Below are positions 10,918 to 23,200 of a stretch of 64,000 nt of DNA, one piece after another. A program made the position numbers and the translations under genes. The stretch is from Pleurotus djamor (lineage: Eukaryota > Basidiomycota > Agaricomycetes > Agaricales > Pleurotaceae). The DNA lies in contig JAPEVF010000078.1 of NCBI GenBank assembly GCA_029747585.1, positions 56,031 through 120,030 of the forward strand. Direction: 5' to 3'. The number at the start of each line of letters is the position of its first letter. The stretch's first letter is position 1. The notes below the pieces were generated by a model that was not told the DNA's origin, did no database searches, and saw only the letters and a list, made by a program, of their open reading frames with translations.

Positions 10918-11025
10918 GGCGGGCCCCGTCGAGCTCAATCCCCCAGTCATCTCTTGGCCAAGCATCACATCCCTACACACAATCTATCAGTCCTTCAGCA
11001 AACTATTTTATTCGTCGCTCTCATC

Positions 11026-11550
11026 ATGCGTGCCTACACCGTCTTCATCACCCTCGCCCTCCTTGCCTTGGGCACTGTCGTCGACGCTCGCCCCGGTAAT
11101 CTCCCTGTAAAACTCCCCGTTGAAACGAGCTCGAGCTCGACCACCTCTACCTCGACCACCGATGCGGCGAGGCAAACTGACCCCGCACACCGTGGCGAAA
11201 TCCATGTAAGTAGTATGTTTTGATGCAAAACCTCTTGTCTCACGTCCAACAAGCCGCCCAATTTGCCCCCAGCCCCAGTCAACCCTGCCGCTGAGAAGGC
11301 GGAAACTACCACTTCGTCGACCACGGCAACGGCAACGACCACGACGGCGACGGCGACCTCGACCACTTCTAGCAGCGCCGACGGAGCCCAACCGACCCCG
11401 AATGCGCCACAGCTTCCAGCGCCTTTGGGCAATCTCNCAGGCAAGGCCTCGGGCCAGCGGGGAACTAAAGAGATCAACGACACCTTGGACAAGGTGACAG
11501 GCCGAAGGGAAGAGGAAAACCCTGAAGAGGGCTACAAGGTCTTGTTGTAG
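11026..11550 (+). CDS. Small secreted Ser/Thr-rich protein, function unknown
   Basis: Exons 11026-11205 and 11254-11550, 158 residues. An N-terminal signal peptide is clear (MRAYTVFITLALLALGTVVDA, likely cleaved after VDA). The mature part has two low-complexity Ser/Thr blocks (residues about 35-55 and 75-100) dominated by Ala, Thr and Ser, typical sites for O-mannosylation, separated by Pro-rich stretches. The C-terminus is charged (KVTGRREEENPEEG). There are no cysteines. A strong TATA box suggests regulated, possibly high expression. One codon contains an N (11437) without frame effect. I recognise no family; it could be a cell-wall associated or effector-like protein. Confidence 0.7.
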
Positions 11551-11632
11551 CGCGTAGTACCCTGATGTCACGATGTATACCATATTGTTTCACGATTGGC
11601 ACGAGCATATATCCACGACTCTTTCATTCATC

Positions 11633-12894
11633 TCAGACTGAAGTAGCTAAGCGAAGTTCGGCCGACGCTCGCAGAGCCTCCTTTTCAGCCCGCCTCTCGG
11701 CTTGCAGGGCCTCTTTCTTTTCTCGCTTGACCCTTTCCTTCTCCGTCTCGTCGTTTCCCCTCCAATCACCCCAAGGTCCTGTTCCACAAAGCTCTCGAGT
11801 ATTGTATCCGAAGAGAAGAAGGATCGCAGACCACTCGGGAAGGATGTGGAAAATGTAGAATACTGCTTTCGCACCTCCCGAATTCAACGATCCAGGCCCC
11901 AATGATGTGAGGGAGTCCGTGGTCTTGGAAAGCACCGACAGGCGATATACTGACACGATAATCTGGCCAGAAAAAGTCAGGACGTCGGAGAGACGCGCGT
12001 AGGGACAACAAAACGAACCATGAGTGCATAGGTGCTCAAAAGCAGCCGCACAGCCTGCCGATGAATGCGCGCCAGAGTCTTAGTTGCCCATAGCAACCCG
12101 CCGATATGGAATAGATTGAGTAACAAGGTGACTCCCGTACTGGCATATCTATACAGCCACTTAGCAAGAATCCTAAAGATATCAGGTTCAGCTAATCCTC
12201 ACCGCAGTGCAATGAGATTTCCCATGTCATCCTCGTTCTCGACCGCGTCGGTGTACTTGGTACCAACAATTATTCCCGGGACAATGGCGGCCAGGTAGGC
12301 TAGATTGCTGATGTCGGTACACCGGCGCACCCAAAACCGAGCTTGAGGATGATCTGCTATTGAATTGTTTGACTGTGCAGCCACGACCTGAAGGATCGGT
12401 TGATTCATGAGCACCTCTTCAAGTTTCTGCTGGGATCCGCGCGAAGCCCTCTTTGCGCCTGCGTATACTGGGGCTTGTTCGAGGGTCTTCGTGCCGTACG
12501 TCGCGTTTACAAGTACACAGCGTACTAGTTTCGAAAGATCTTGCGAAATGGAGACGAAGCCGAGCATGAACGTTATCTCCACATATCTCAGAACGCCTGT
12601 CGATTCTCTCCAGCTTTCGTCGGCGTTTGCCTGAGAGGCTCGTATTGAGAAAAGTATGGCTCTATGAGTGAATGAAGATATGTTACGGTGATTTCAGCCT
12701 TGAAGTGGCTTTAAAACGACGCACCTTTCCAGAGCGAACGTTGTTGATCCTATGAGAACAAGGTTCCATGATCGTCGATGGAACTGTCGGTACAAAGTGA
12801 GGGGAACGAGGAGGGCGTATAAAACAGCGAAAAAGATTGATGGTGCAAAGTCTCGAGGTAGTGGAATGCCTCCGATTGGTGTGGGGAATGGCAT
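11633..12894 (-). CDS. Uncharacterised multi-pass membrane protein (fungal family)
   Basis: Exons 12894-12725, 12661-12203, 12148-12019 and 11962-11633 give 362 residues. It begins MPFPTPIGGIPLPRDFAPSI and has about seven hydrophobic segments (residues near 17-35, 45-60, 80-100, 110-130, 195-215, 235-260 and 300-320), short loops, and a highly charged C-terminus starting at GDWRGNDETEKE. The layout resembles seven-helix fungal membrane proteins of unknown function such as RTA1-like lipid-stress proteins, but I see no diagnostic motif. Tail-to-tail with the small secreted protein; the two coding regions are only 82 nt apart. Introns are 54-63 nt. Confidence 0.7.
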
Positions 12895-14467
12895 GATGAT
12901 GATTGAGAAGTGGTTTTAGACAATGAGGATCGTCGGTCGGCTTGCTTATATCGAGAAGCAAAAGCAAGACAAAGCTGTTAGGAAAAAATGAGCGCTGAGC
13001 GCCGAGGGAAGATTGGCGGTGTGAGCTGTTAATTGTGATGCTGCGCAGCGTGGAGTGCGCACTTGCGCAGAAAGCGGGGAGTTACAAGAAGAGAAGGTGG
13101 AAGTGAAAAAGGAAAGACATTGGTTGTTTTTCGTTCGATGACTGACTTTTTTCATTTGTTGAACAGGACAGAAAAATGAGGGTCATCTTGGTGGAAATGG
13201 GACGTCAAAGTCGCAAGTCATCGTTTACATATATCCAATGATGCAACGAATTGTCGTGTTTCTGGTTGAACGACATTTTGTTCAGGGTCGCCAAAGAAGG
13301 AGCATCGCCACCTCCATGCACAGCCAGGACACGGCCCGGGCCGTTGCCGGTTGCCTGCCTACGCAATGATAGTAAGTACGCAGTTGCATTGACATTGACG
13401 CGTCCAACGACGTTCCTGGAAGTAATCAACCATACACGGATGATCGACGTGTTTTCTGCCTCATATTGGATGAAGAAGTATAAAACACGTTTTTCCCTGT
13501 TGAACTCGCCATCTTCCATCTTCTCGAGTGTTTTACTAGAGCCTAATCTACACTTTACCTCTCGCGCGTTCTGTAACTTAATATGACGCTGTACGAAGAC
13601 CATTGAATGTCGCTAAGGTGAGTCCCAGGCCTTCATGCCATGCTTCTGTACTCTTATCCCTTTCCAGGAAGCGTATCGAACACTGTTCGGACCCTCTGTA
13701 ACCTTCATAAAATCACGAGGAAGTAGCAGGTCGCTCACCGCTCACACTCTCTTTCACATCGTCCAAGCTACTCTGTCACCCGACGATTATGATGACTTCG
13801 ACAGTATGCCCAAGGCTCTCGGCGGAGGTCATCACAATCTTCCAGGGCACGCAGCGAATGGGGAAAGGTGGGGTGCTGCACTACGTGCCTAGCAGCTTGA
13901 GCAAACGCAAGAGAGCGCTGATCGCTTCTAGAAGACCTCGATAGAAGAGGGCAAACCTATCCGTGACACCTTCGTTGTGCGCAATCGACGTCGGCTACGC
14001 CGGGTGAGAACGGCCTAGCTATAGTGTTGCTAACTCGGAAGCCACGCTTCAGAGCCGACATAAGCTCTGGGGTGTTTGACGACGTGCCCCATCGCTTCAG
14101 GAAAGGTGAAACAATACACTAGGGCACCGCAGTCGAAGGGGCCAGATACCATGGTCTTAGAAATAGTCACCAAAATATGACATGCCTGCGATCGACATAT
14201 TGGACCAGGATGGGGTCACCTGCGTCAGTTGACTCGATTTTCTCCTCGTGGCCACATTGACTTCCTCCATAAGCAGACATCATTGTAATCTCTTCGCTAA
14301 GGATCTACACTCCATGGGCCTCTTTCTCCCACACATCGCGCCACACGTCCATGACTTCGCCGCGAAAAGAGCATCTCCGTCGTGCTAAAGCATTACTTCT
14401 TCCCACCGGCGACCTTCTAGTATCTCCTTCCGATCACTTGAGATATCCAGACGTTATCATTGGATGG
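12895..14467. other. Gene-poor stretch upstream of the P450 pair
   Basis: About 1.6 kb. The longest frames (13205-13603 on the minus strand, 13251-13586 on the plus strand) overlap each other and show no domain pattern or supported start. The part around 13800-14340 looks like decayed sequence. No RNA gene recognised. The 12895-13160 end is probably the promoter of the adjacent membrane-protein gene. Confidence 0.4.
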
Positions 14468-14474
14468 TATAAAT
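14468..14474 (+). promoter_or_regulatory. TATA box of P450 gene 1
   Basis: TATAAAT 49 nt upstream of the ATG at 14517. Its position argues against the in-frame ATG at 14460, which would lie upstream of the box. Confidence 0.6.
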
Positions 14475-14516
14475 TCCATTTCTTCCCCCTCAATTTCCTC
14501 TCCAACGTACAACAAT

Positions 14517-16745
14517 ATGCTGGACTTCAACCTCATAGCAAGTATCGCCGCGTACTCCAGTATCTTGCTTCTGTACGTCTGGAGGCGGTTCGTCCGCCGG
14601 CCTGCTTATTCATGGCCATTACCACCTGGTCCAACGCGACTTCCCCTGGTTGGTAACATCTTGGACATGCCTACATCATATGAGTGGGAGACATATCACC
14701 AGTGGTCTAAGGAGTTAGGTGCACATTCCCGATTCTCAACCATTAGCAGACATCAGAGTTCACCTAGATTTACAGACTCGGAAATCATCCATGTAGATTT
14801 ATTCGGCAAGCATCTCATCATCCTCGACTCGTTTGAAGCGGCGTTCGACCTTTTGGAGAAACGCTCGACGAACTACTCAAGCCGGTTAGTTAGTCCCATC
14901 CATTTCGAAGGTCTTCGGACTTCTGACCGTCGGTGGTGCAGCGATCAATTGACTATGGCTGGTGAGCTCATGGGATGGTATTTCAACTTCGGATTCCAGC
15001 TATATGGTATGTTCTGCACCTTTTCAGGAGACCCTCTAATATTCTTCGTGTAGGCAATGAGTGGAGAGACCACCGGCGGGCATTTCATCAGGAATTCCAC
15101 CCAACCGCGGCCAAACGTTTCCATCCCCAAGAAATCGACGCTACGCATACCTTGCTCCGCAATATACTTGCCAAACCCCAGAGTCTTCACAGCCACCTCA
15201 GACAGTACGTATCAAGTTCCCTCCCCACGGAAATGTCAATTTCAAACCCGACATAGGATGGCGGGTTCTGTTGTCCTTGGTATCGCCTATGGGTTGAAGG
15301 TCGAAACTCCAGACAACCCATACCTCCAGCTTTCTGAGGAAGGAACCATTCCGCTTCAGATAGCAACCATACCGGGTGCCTTCCTTGTCGATACCCTCAC
15401 CTGGTTGAAATACGTACCAGCTTGGTTCCCCGGTGCCGGGTTCCAAGAGAAGGCTCGGCAGTGGGGCCTATTGGCGAAACGTGTTCGCGAAGAGCCTTAT
15501 CAAGCCGCAAAGCAACTGATAGTGAGTGAATGAATGACCATTGAATACTTGAATGTGTGACCTCTTATCGTTCCCCCAACGTAAAACTTGATGCAGGCAG
15601 ACGGCGATAACGACACTTCTTTTGTATCTTCACGTCTCATGAAGATGGCTGAACGCACGGATGCTTCGTACCAGGAATCTGTTACCCAAAATGTCGCTGG
15701 AACCATGTATGCTGGTACGTACAGTCTTACTTCTTATTGATTCCAGTAAGATTGACCCCCTTCTTACCTGACCCCAGCTGGCTCTGATACAGTGAGTACC
15801 GCTCAGTACCTTTGAAATACGTCACATTTCATATGTTTCATTTAGACTGTAGCTGCCATTGGTTTCTTCATACAGGGTATCCTCACAAATCCCTCCGTCT
15901 TAATCAAAGCGCAAGCCGAAATTGATCGAGTGATCGGTCCCAATCGTCTACCAGATTTCGAAGACGAATCTTCATTACCCTACATCTCGGCAATTGTCAA
16001 AGAAACTCTACGTTGGCGGCCGATCACTCCTATAGGTCAGTAGTTCTATCCTTCAAGGATCTTCTGTCATCTCCTTCTATTGGTTACGAATGATTCTTCC
16101 CATTAGCCATTCCCCATCTCTCAACACATGACGACATATACAAAGGTTATCATATCCCCGCTGATACAACTATCATCCCCAACGCTTGGTCAGTAGCACT
16201 TCATAGACATTGTAGGTCTGCCTCACGAACACGAACACGTAGGGCCATGTTATACAATGAGCATCACTACCCCTCTCCCCACAAGTTCAATCCCGATCGG
16301 TTCATGAAGGATGGGAAATTGAACAAAGCCGTCAAAGACCCATCCTCTGCTGCATTTGGCTTCGGTCGAAGGTCCGTTCTATTCTTGATCCTTGCTCCGA
16401 CCGTACGACTGAGTAGGTTAACATTATGACACTAGGATTTGCCCCGCACGGTTCATGGCCATCCATTCTGTGTGGATTGCAGTAGCCAGCATTGTTGCTA
16501 CCTTCGACATCACAAAGCCCATTGATGCGAACGGTAATGAGTATGATCCTCCGCTGGATTATGTCCCCCGTTTAGTTTGGTGAGTATCCCGGTATCCGTG
16601 CCTCCTTGTCCCATTGATACTAGTTGATTCTGACTTGGGGATTCTTTTCATCCTAAGTACCCCTCTTTCCGTTGAATGTACACTCAAACCCCGGTCAGCC
16701 AAGGCCGCAGAGCTCATCAAGTCGACGGCTTACGTCAAATTTTGA
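14517..16745 (+). CDS. Cytochrome P450 monooxygenase, copy 1
   Basis: Twelve exons: 14517-14718, 14776-14884, 14942-15006, 15054-15204, 15257-15521, 15597-15714, 15778-15791, 15846-16035, 16107-16188, 16243-16371, 16436-16579 and 16658-16745; 518 residues. Features in order: N-terminal membrane anchor (about residues 5-22), proline hinge LPPGPTRLPLVGN, I-helix AGSDTT, K-helix KETLRW (ExxR), NPDRF, and the heme loop FGFGRRICPA with the Cys ligand. The glycine usual after C-x is alanine here (CPA). Sequence style matches basidiomycete P450s of the sterigmatocystin-oxidoreductase-like group; substrate unknown. It needs a P450 reductase encoded elsewhere. Exon 7 is only 14 nt and encodes the I-helix core. 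The adjacent gene is a tandem paralogue with the same exon pattern. Confidence 0.92.
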
Positions 16746-17137
16746 GGTTCAATTGTACAGTGCATATAAATCTACGAAGCAATATACGAAGCTCCTACAT
16801 CTTACGATGATTTCGTTGGTCACATCGAGAACACTCAGTGTCGCACAGTGCGCATCACGTCCTCAAACGTTCCTTTGACAACCAACGTCACTATCATAAG
16901 TATCAGAGCTCAGACGAGTGCGACGATTCGCATTCGTTTTCAATATTACTCAATAACCACCCCTCCAATCATACTTATTTGTTTATTCCCTATAGTACTT
17001 CCCCATCAGAACGTCGCCCACAATTCGCTCGCTTACCGGGATGATAAATGACAGCCTGAGATTCTAGGAAGAATAATGCAACCCCGGCAGGTCCTAGCCT
17101 AGTTGCTAAGAACTTCTCCGGCCCTGGTACGAAAGTG
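16746..17137. other. Intergenic region between the two P450 genes
   Basis: No coding potential. Holds the 3' region of P450 copy 1 and the upstream region of copy 2. I see no long repeat that would mark the duplication boundary. Confidence 0.4.
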
Positions 17138-17143
17138 TATATA
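17138..17143 (+). promoter_or_regulatory. TATA box of P450 gene 2
   Basis: TATATA 45 nt upstream of the ATG at 17183, nearly the same spacing as in the paralogue upstream. Confidence 0.55.
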
Positions 17144-17182
17144 GAACAATCGCCCCCATAATCCTGACATGTAACCTCACAA

Positions 17183-19398
17183 ATGCAAGAACTCAACGTC
17201 AATGTCGCAGCTGGCCTCGCCTTCACATTCGTTCTCTCTGCGTACATTCGCAACCGCCTGCGTCAGGGAACTTCGTATTCCTGGCCGTTGCCTCCCGGGC
17301 CTAAGAGGCTCCCACTCATTGGAAATCTACTGGATATACCGAAGGATTTCGAATGGGTCACATATCGCAAATGGGCAAAGGAACTTGGTACGTCTTCCTT
17401 GTTGCGTCGTGTGCATTCCCAAGTTACCATCTCATGTTCTTCCAGACTCTGACGTCGTTCATATCGATGTGATGGGCAAGCATATCGTAATCTTGGACTC
17501 CTTCGAAGCCGCGAATGACCTCTTGGAGAAACGGTCGACGATCTATTCCAGTCGGTCAGTCACTTGGCTTCTCCGCAGGCACACTCTGATCCCCCTAACC
17601 CTCCCCCTCTTTCAGGAACGACATGGTCATGGCCAACGATCTGATGGGCTGGGATTTCGATTTCGCTTTTCAGCCATACGGTGCGTGCGTCTTATTTCGC
17701 TAGCGAGAGCCACCCTCAAAGTGACTTCAATAGGTGATGGATGGAGGGAATATCGGAGGATGTTTCACCATGAATTCCATCCCGCCGCTGTCAGACGTTT
17801 TCACCAGCAGGAAACCAAAGCTGCTCACTCACTCCTTCGAAACCTTCTTCAAAACCCGAATAACATTATGGCTAACACGAGACAGTACGGTCTACCTCGT
17901 CCGCTGCATCGTTAGTTTTTGACCCTTTGACCAACCTGCCTTAGATTGGCTGGTTCCGTCGTTCTTGGGATCGCTTATGGTTTAGATATCACAAAGCCTG
18001 ATCATCCCTACATCCAACTTTCGGAGGAGGCCGTCGGCGCTCTCATAGGAGCAACCATTCCCGGCGCATTCCTCGTAGACACCCTCCCTTGGTTGAAGCA
18101 CATCCCTTCCTGGTTTCCTGGCGCCGGCTTCAAGAAGAAAGCTCAGGAGTGGCGCAAATTAACTGAAAGAATGTACGAAGAACCTTACGCCGTATCCAAG
18201 AAACTCATAGTGAGTCACCAGTGCCACCGGTGTTTTCCTGTTGATCAGCAGCTGAGCTTCGCATATGACTTCCCTAGGCAGATGGAAGTGGACATTCATC
18301 ATTTGTGTCCGCAAGTCTTGACAAGCTTGACGAATCATCACCAGACTCCACGCGTATAGAAAAGATAATCCAACACCTGGCTGGTACGATGTACGCAGGT
18401 CAGTACTTCGGCACCAAACTCTTCCCGCTAACACTCATGTTGAACTCACACCTAGCTGGATCTGACAGTGTAAGTCCTCACTGCCTGTTACTCGTCTTCT
18501 TCGACTGATCTCTACAAATTAGACAGCAGCAGCACTTGGTTTCTTCATCCAGGGCGTCCTGAGCAACCCATCCGTCCTCGAGAAAGGACGGGAAGAAATC
18601 GACAGAGTCGTTGGAAACGATCGCCTACCAGATTTTGGCGATGAAGCATCGCTACCATATATCTCTGCCATCGTGAAGGAAACGCTGAGGTGGAGGAGCG
18701 TCACTCCGATTGGTATGCGGCTTGCATCCCTGTTACATTCAAACGTCAACATGACTGACCTTTGCTCGACGTATTTTAAAGCCATCCCCCATACTTCTAC
18801 TCGAGATGATATATACAAAGGCTACCGTATCCCTGCGGGAACGATCATCATCCCGAATGCTTGGTAGGGCCTCTTGTCTCGACTCCTGGGGATGGCTACT
18901 CATCGCCCCCTACAGGTCAATGCTTCACGATGAAGAGCACTATCCCGACCCATGGAAGTTCAATCCCGACCGATTTATGAAAGATGGCCAACTTAACAAA
19001 GACATCAAAGATCCTATGAGCGCTGCCTTTGGCTTTGGTCGCAGGTGATCTTCCGCCATTTTGTGTCTAACCAACAATGGCGCTAACTAACATTTCAATA
19101 TAGGATTTGCCCTGCCAGATTCATGGCTGTTCACCTGGCTTGGATATCGATAGCAAGTATTGTTGCTACTCTTGACATCAAGAACTTGGTCGATGAGTCA
19201 GGTCGCGAGCTAGAACCCCCTTTGGATTACATCCCCGGTCTCGTTTGGTCAGTTCAACCATAGTATGAGTCTTCATGATCACGATTACTAACCAGCACTT
19301 GGACAAAAAGTTATCCTGGACATATACCTTGCTCCATCACTCCGCGCTCTAGTACGGCGGAAAATCTCATAAAGTCAACGCGTGAGGCGAAACCCTAG
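17183..19398 (+). CDS. Cytochrome P450 monooxygenase, copy 2
   Basis: Twelve exons matching copy 1 almost base for base in length: 17183-17387, 17446-17554, 17616-17680, 17734-17884, 17945-18209, 18278-18398, 18456-18469, 18523-18712, 18782-18863, 18916-19044, 19104-19247 and 19311-19398; 520 residues. Motifs: anchor helix, LPPGPKRLPLIGN, I-helix AGSDST (copy 1 has AGSDTT), KETLRW, NPDRF and FGFGRRICPARF. Shared blocks with copy 1 include the GTTPGAFLVDTL-like region (here ATIPGAFLVDTL) and WFPGAGF. It is a tandem duplicate that has diverged at many positions but keeps every catalytic motif, so both copies look functional. Substrate unknown. Acceptors before exons 9 and 12 are AAG, weaker than usual but required by the frame. 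Confidence 0.92.
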
Positions 19399-20239
19399 GT
19401 TGAAGCTTATGAGATGCCGGGAGTCCATCGCAGCCTATCATGTTTGCTTGTGTAGACTCTAACCAACATTCTTCGTGAATTATTTGAACTCCATATCTAT
19501 CGTATAAGAGACAAGTATGGTATTATATGGACTGGCGGTTTAGCTGTGGCCATGCTGGACCCAGGCATAGGGGCTGTCCCTTTGTCACGTCAGCGCCTAA
19601 ACCCAAGCGCTTGAGGCTGGGTTCGGCCTTGGCCGTTCGACCGAAGGCGTTCAGTCACCTCCTACTACTTCTAGTCGGGTTATCGTCCATCGTCACCAGC
19701 TACTTATAGAGTTGTGCTGGGGGATGACGGTACAAATACACAACTAACTATTGTCATATTTTGGGTTCTCACTGTCGGTCTTCCTTTGCCACCTCATATC
19801 TCTTTGGAACTTGCGAATTCTTCTTTTTCGTCATATGACAGCCCGCGATAACGTTGCTGCCCACTTGCACTACTCAGCGCTATGATCGCTTCATCATGGA
19901 TGCCTACCCCACAAGTCGGAGGTCCGCATCACTTCTCTCCACGTTGTCGTCTCGCTGAAAAACGCCTTCTGGAATGCTATCTAAAGGCTCACGACTTCTC
20001 TTCCTCACTCAACCATGTGCTTTAACGGCTCGTGGACTAAAAGAATACAATGGAACCATTGTTGTGACGCGATTCTTGGTGGCGGACCGGAATGCATGCT
20101 CGACGATTGCGTAAATGGGCAGAAAGAAGTTGGAAAGAAGACAGTATTTTCGACCTTTCTAACTTCCGACTAACTGTTGCTTCTCTCAAGCTTCAGATCT
20201 TCAGCGCCCTATGGTCTGGATGGGTGCTAGTCCACACGC
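19399..20239. other. Intergenic region between P450 copy 2 and GH92
   Basis: No supported gene. Contains the imperfect inverted pair AACCCA/TGGGTT near 19600-19625 but no clear RNA fold. Ends in the GH92 promoter. Confidence 0.4.
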
Positions 20240-20245
20240 TATAAA
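20240..20245 (+). promoter_or_regulatory. TATA box of the GH92 gene
   Basis: TATAAA 30 nt upstream of the first ATG (20270) and 42 nt upstream of the second in-frame ATG (20282). Transcription would probably begin near the first ATG, so the second may be the real start. Confidence 0.5.
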
Positions 20246-20269
20246 GTAAGGGAAGAATCCTCGGATACA

Positions 20270-23200
20270 ATGGAGTGCATCATGGTCATTGGACTGCGCT
20301 CTTCGCTGATTGCTGGGCTCTTGACCGCTCTGTTAACAGGACATGTCTCTGCTCAGCCCTCTCCTGACCTACAAAGACGTATCTCTGCAGCTATCCAGGC
20401 TGCATCAAACTCTTCTGGCAACATCGACTATACCGCTTTCGTGAATCCATTCATTGGGACAGGCATGCACATCTATATTTAATGCTTTACAACTTGCTGA
20501 AGTACTCCTAGATAACTTTGGCGATGTCTGGTTGGTACATCAGTATCATTCAATACGCTTAGACTCATCCTATGACTAGCCCTGGTGCTTCCATACCTTT
20601 TGGAATGGTACGAACTCAGTGACCTCGTCGTCTGTTGTCGCTTCTGACGCCTACAAAGGCCAAGTTCTCTACCGACTTGACTGGCTATGCGCCTGCCGGT
20701 TAGTGCCTTCCATCAATCAATTCCTTTCAGATCCCCTGAGTCCTACTCAGGCTACGTGACCGACCCCACTCAAAGCATTCGCGGTCTAAGCCCCCTCCAC
20801 GATAGTGGCACAGGCTCGTCGTTGGGTAAATAACAAATTCAGCATCTACGGTTGGAAGCATATTCACCAAGTATTTCTTAGGAACGTATGGTAACTTCGA
20901 GATAATGCCCCTTCTCTGCCCCAACGGCTTCAATACGTGTACAACCAAGCTTCTCGATCGAGAGAGGCTACGGAAGCTAAATACTGATGGCAAGTGGACG
21001 CGTCTGATCTCATGTACCACAAGTCCGTAATGACCATTTTTTTAGACGCGTCTCCTGGATATTTCGCACAAACTCTGGATAATGATATCAAAATGGAAGC
21101 AACCGCAACTCGTCGCGCTGGACTAGAAAGATTCACTTTTCCCGCCGGATCCAAGCCCTACTTCGTGCTAGATCTTGCGAACGACCTGCCTAACTCATTC
21201 GCTGGTGGATCCCTGGATATTGACCCGAGCAAGGGGAGAATCAAAATCGGTGGTCGATGGGGCTCTAGGTAAACATCCCCCTTCTCGACACTAATTTCAC
21301 TACTGAAAGTCTGCCAAGTTTCGGTCCTGGACGATTTAACTACCAAGCGTTCGCTTGCTACGATCTCTTGGACGGCGGCAAGCAAAAATTGGACGAGTTT
21401 GGTGTTTGGACTGGTGATGCGTGAGTCATTTGCTTCAATATTACGAACCTTGTCTCGATGTCTCTTTCGTATGCCAGGTTCGGTCTTGACGCCAAAGGTC
21501 TTGGACAAACCCACCTTAACCTCTCCCTCAACCTTATTGGAGGAGTGTACGAGTCTGGTGCTTTGTTCTCGTTTGCGAACAAACCAAAGCAAGTCAACCT
21601 CCGCGTTGGGGTCTCTTTCGTATCCGCAGACCAAGCATGTGCCAACGCTGAATCCGAAGTGGGGTCTGCCAGCTTCGAAGAGATCCAAGAGAAGGCCAGA
21701 GCAGCTTGGAATGAAAAGTTGTCGAAGATTGAAATAGACGTTGCTGGCACACCTCCTAACGTCACAGAGATGTTGTACTCGTCGCTGTACAGAGCGTCCC
21801 TGACTCCTGTAAGGGTTCCCCCTTTCACTCCCTATCGCCTTCTGACCTGAAGCACACCAGAACAACGCTACGGGGGAAACCCAGGGTTTGTTCGCTGACA
21901 CAAAGTCATTCTACTTCGACTCCTTGTACTGCAGGTAACGCAATATTTTCGCTATACCGTGACTTACAATCCGTTGATTGCCTCTCCTACTGCTATCCTA
22001 GTTGGGATACAGTAAGTGAAATGAACTCTTTGTTATGCACCTTTATCACTGACAGTGATCTAGTTCAGAACCTTCTTTCCCTTGATGAGTCTGCATTCTC
22101 CGGTTGAATTCGCCCAAATCGTCGATACGTATATTGATGGTTGGCGCAAGAACGGCTGGATGCCTGAGTGCCGCGCAAACAACCTTCCGGGATGGACTCA
22201 AGGAGGTTAGACTTTGTCCCAGTTCGTTTTTCTCTGGAAGACGTACTCAGCGTCTCGATAGGATCGAGCGCAGACAACATCGTCGCCCACTTTGCTGTCA
22301 ATTACCATAACGAGGCTGCGAGGTTAGGCATCAATCTCGAAGAACTTTACTCTGCCCTACTTGCAGACGGAGACTTGAATCCACCAGAATGGAATACAGA
22401 GGGAAGACAAGTAAACGTTTTCAAGTATGTATTCCATCACTACCAACCACGGTTTCATATATCTAAACCATGTTTTTCAGGGAATTCGGTTTTGTTCCCT
22501 TCGCTGTACTTGACCCATCCAGTACAGGGCGCCAGACCAGGGAAGGAAGCAGAACATTAGAGGCAAGAATATATCTACTCTACTTTCCCTTTCATCATTT
22601 CTCACACCCGTTGGCATTGCGCAGTACGCTTTTGAAGACTTCGGTATTCGCCAAGTAGCCCAATTGCTTGGGAAGAAGGACGATGAAGCTCGATTTGCGA
22701 ACAGCTCGTTGGTTCGTGTTTCACGTTACTTGCTTAATCTGACTACTTCAACTCGTTCGATTCCAGTTTTATCGCAACGTATGGGACCCAAGCGTCACCA
22801 GCGACGGATTCAAAGGTCTGTTTTGCACTCTCATCCCACAGCCCCCTGCTGAAAATCATATCATCCAGGATTCTCCCAGAAGCGTTTCATGAACGGAAGC
22901 TTCGCCTTCCAGGATCCTATCAACTGCTCACCGAACGACAAGAACAACTCCAGAGCCTGTTCTCTTCAAGGTAACAATTTGAACGGTTTCTACGAGTCTT
23001 CGTCCTGGGAGTACAGCTGGTCAGGATGCTCTCATCGCGTTTTTCGCTCCGATAGCTCAACTTTTCTACTCTAGGTTCGCTCCACATGATACTGCCCACC
23101 TCATCGAACTCATGGGCGGAAATGTAAGGCCTTCAGCCCCTGTGACACAGGAGAAGGAGGTAGACTAAATTGCATGCTCAACCAGGATACATTCGTGAAA

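Noticed and set aside
13205..13603. Possible minus-strand gene of 132 codons
   Set aside because: No start context, no domain pattern, and an equally long frame on the other strand; typical of chance frames.
1..19398. A terpene biosynthetic gene cluster made of the terpene synthase and the two P450s
   Set aside because: They lie 13 kb apart and are separated by housekeeping genes (PTH1, PRM1, BXI1-like, NTH1), with no transporter or regulator between them.
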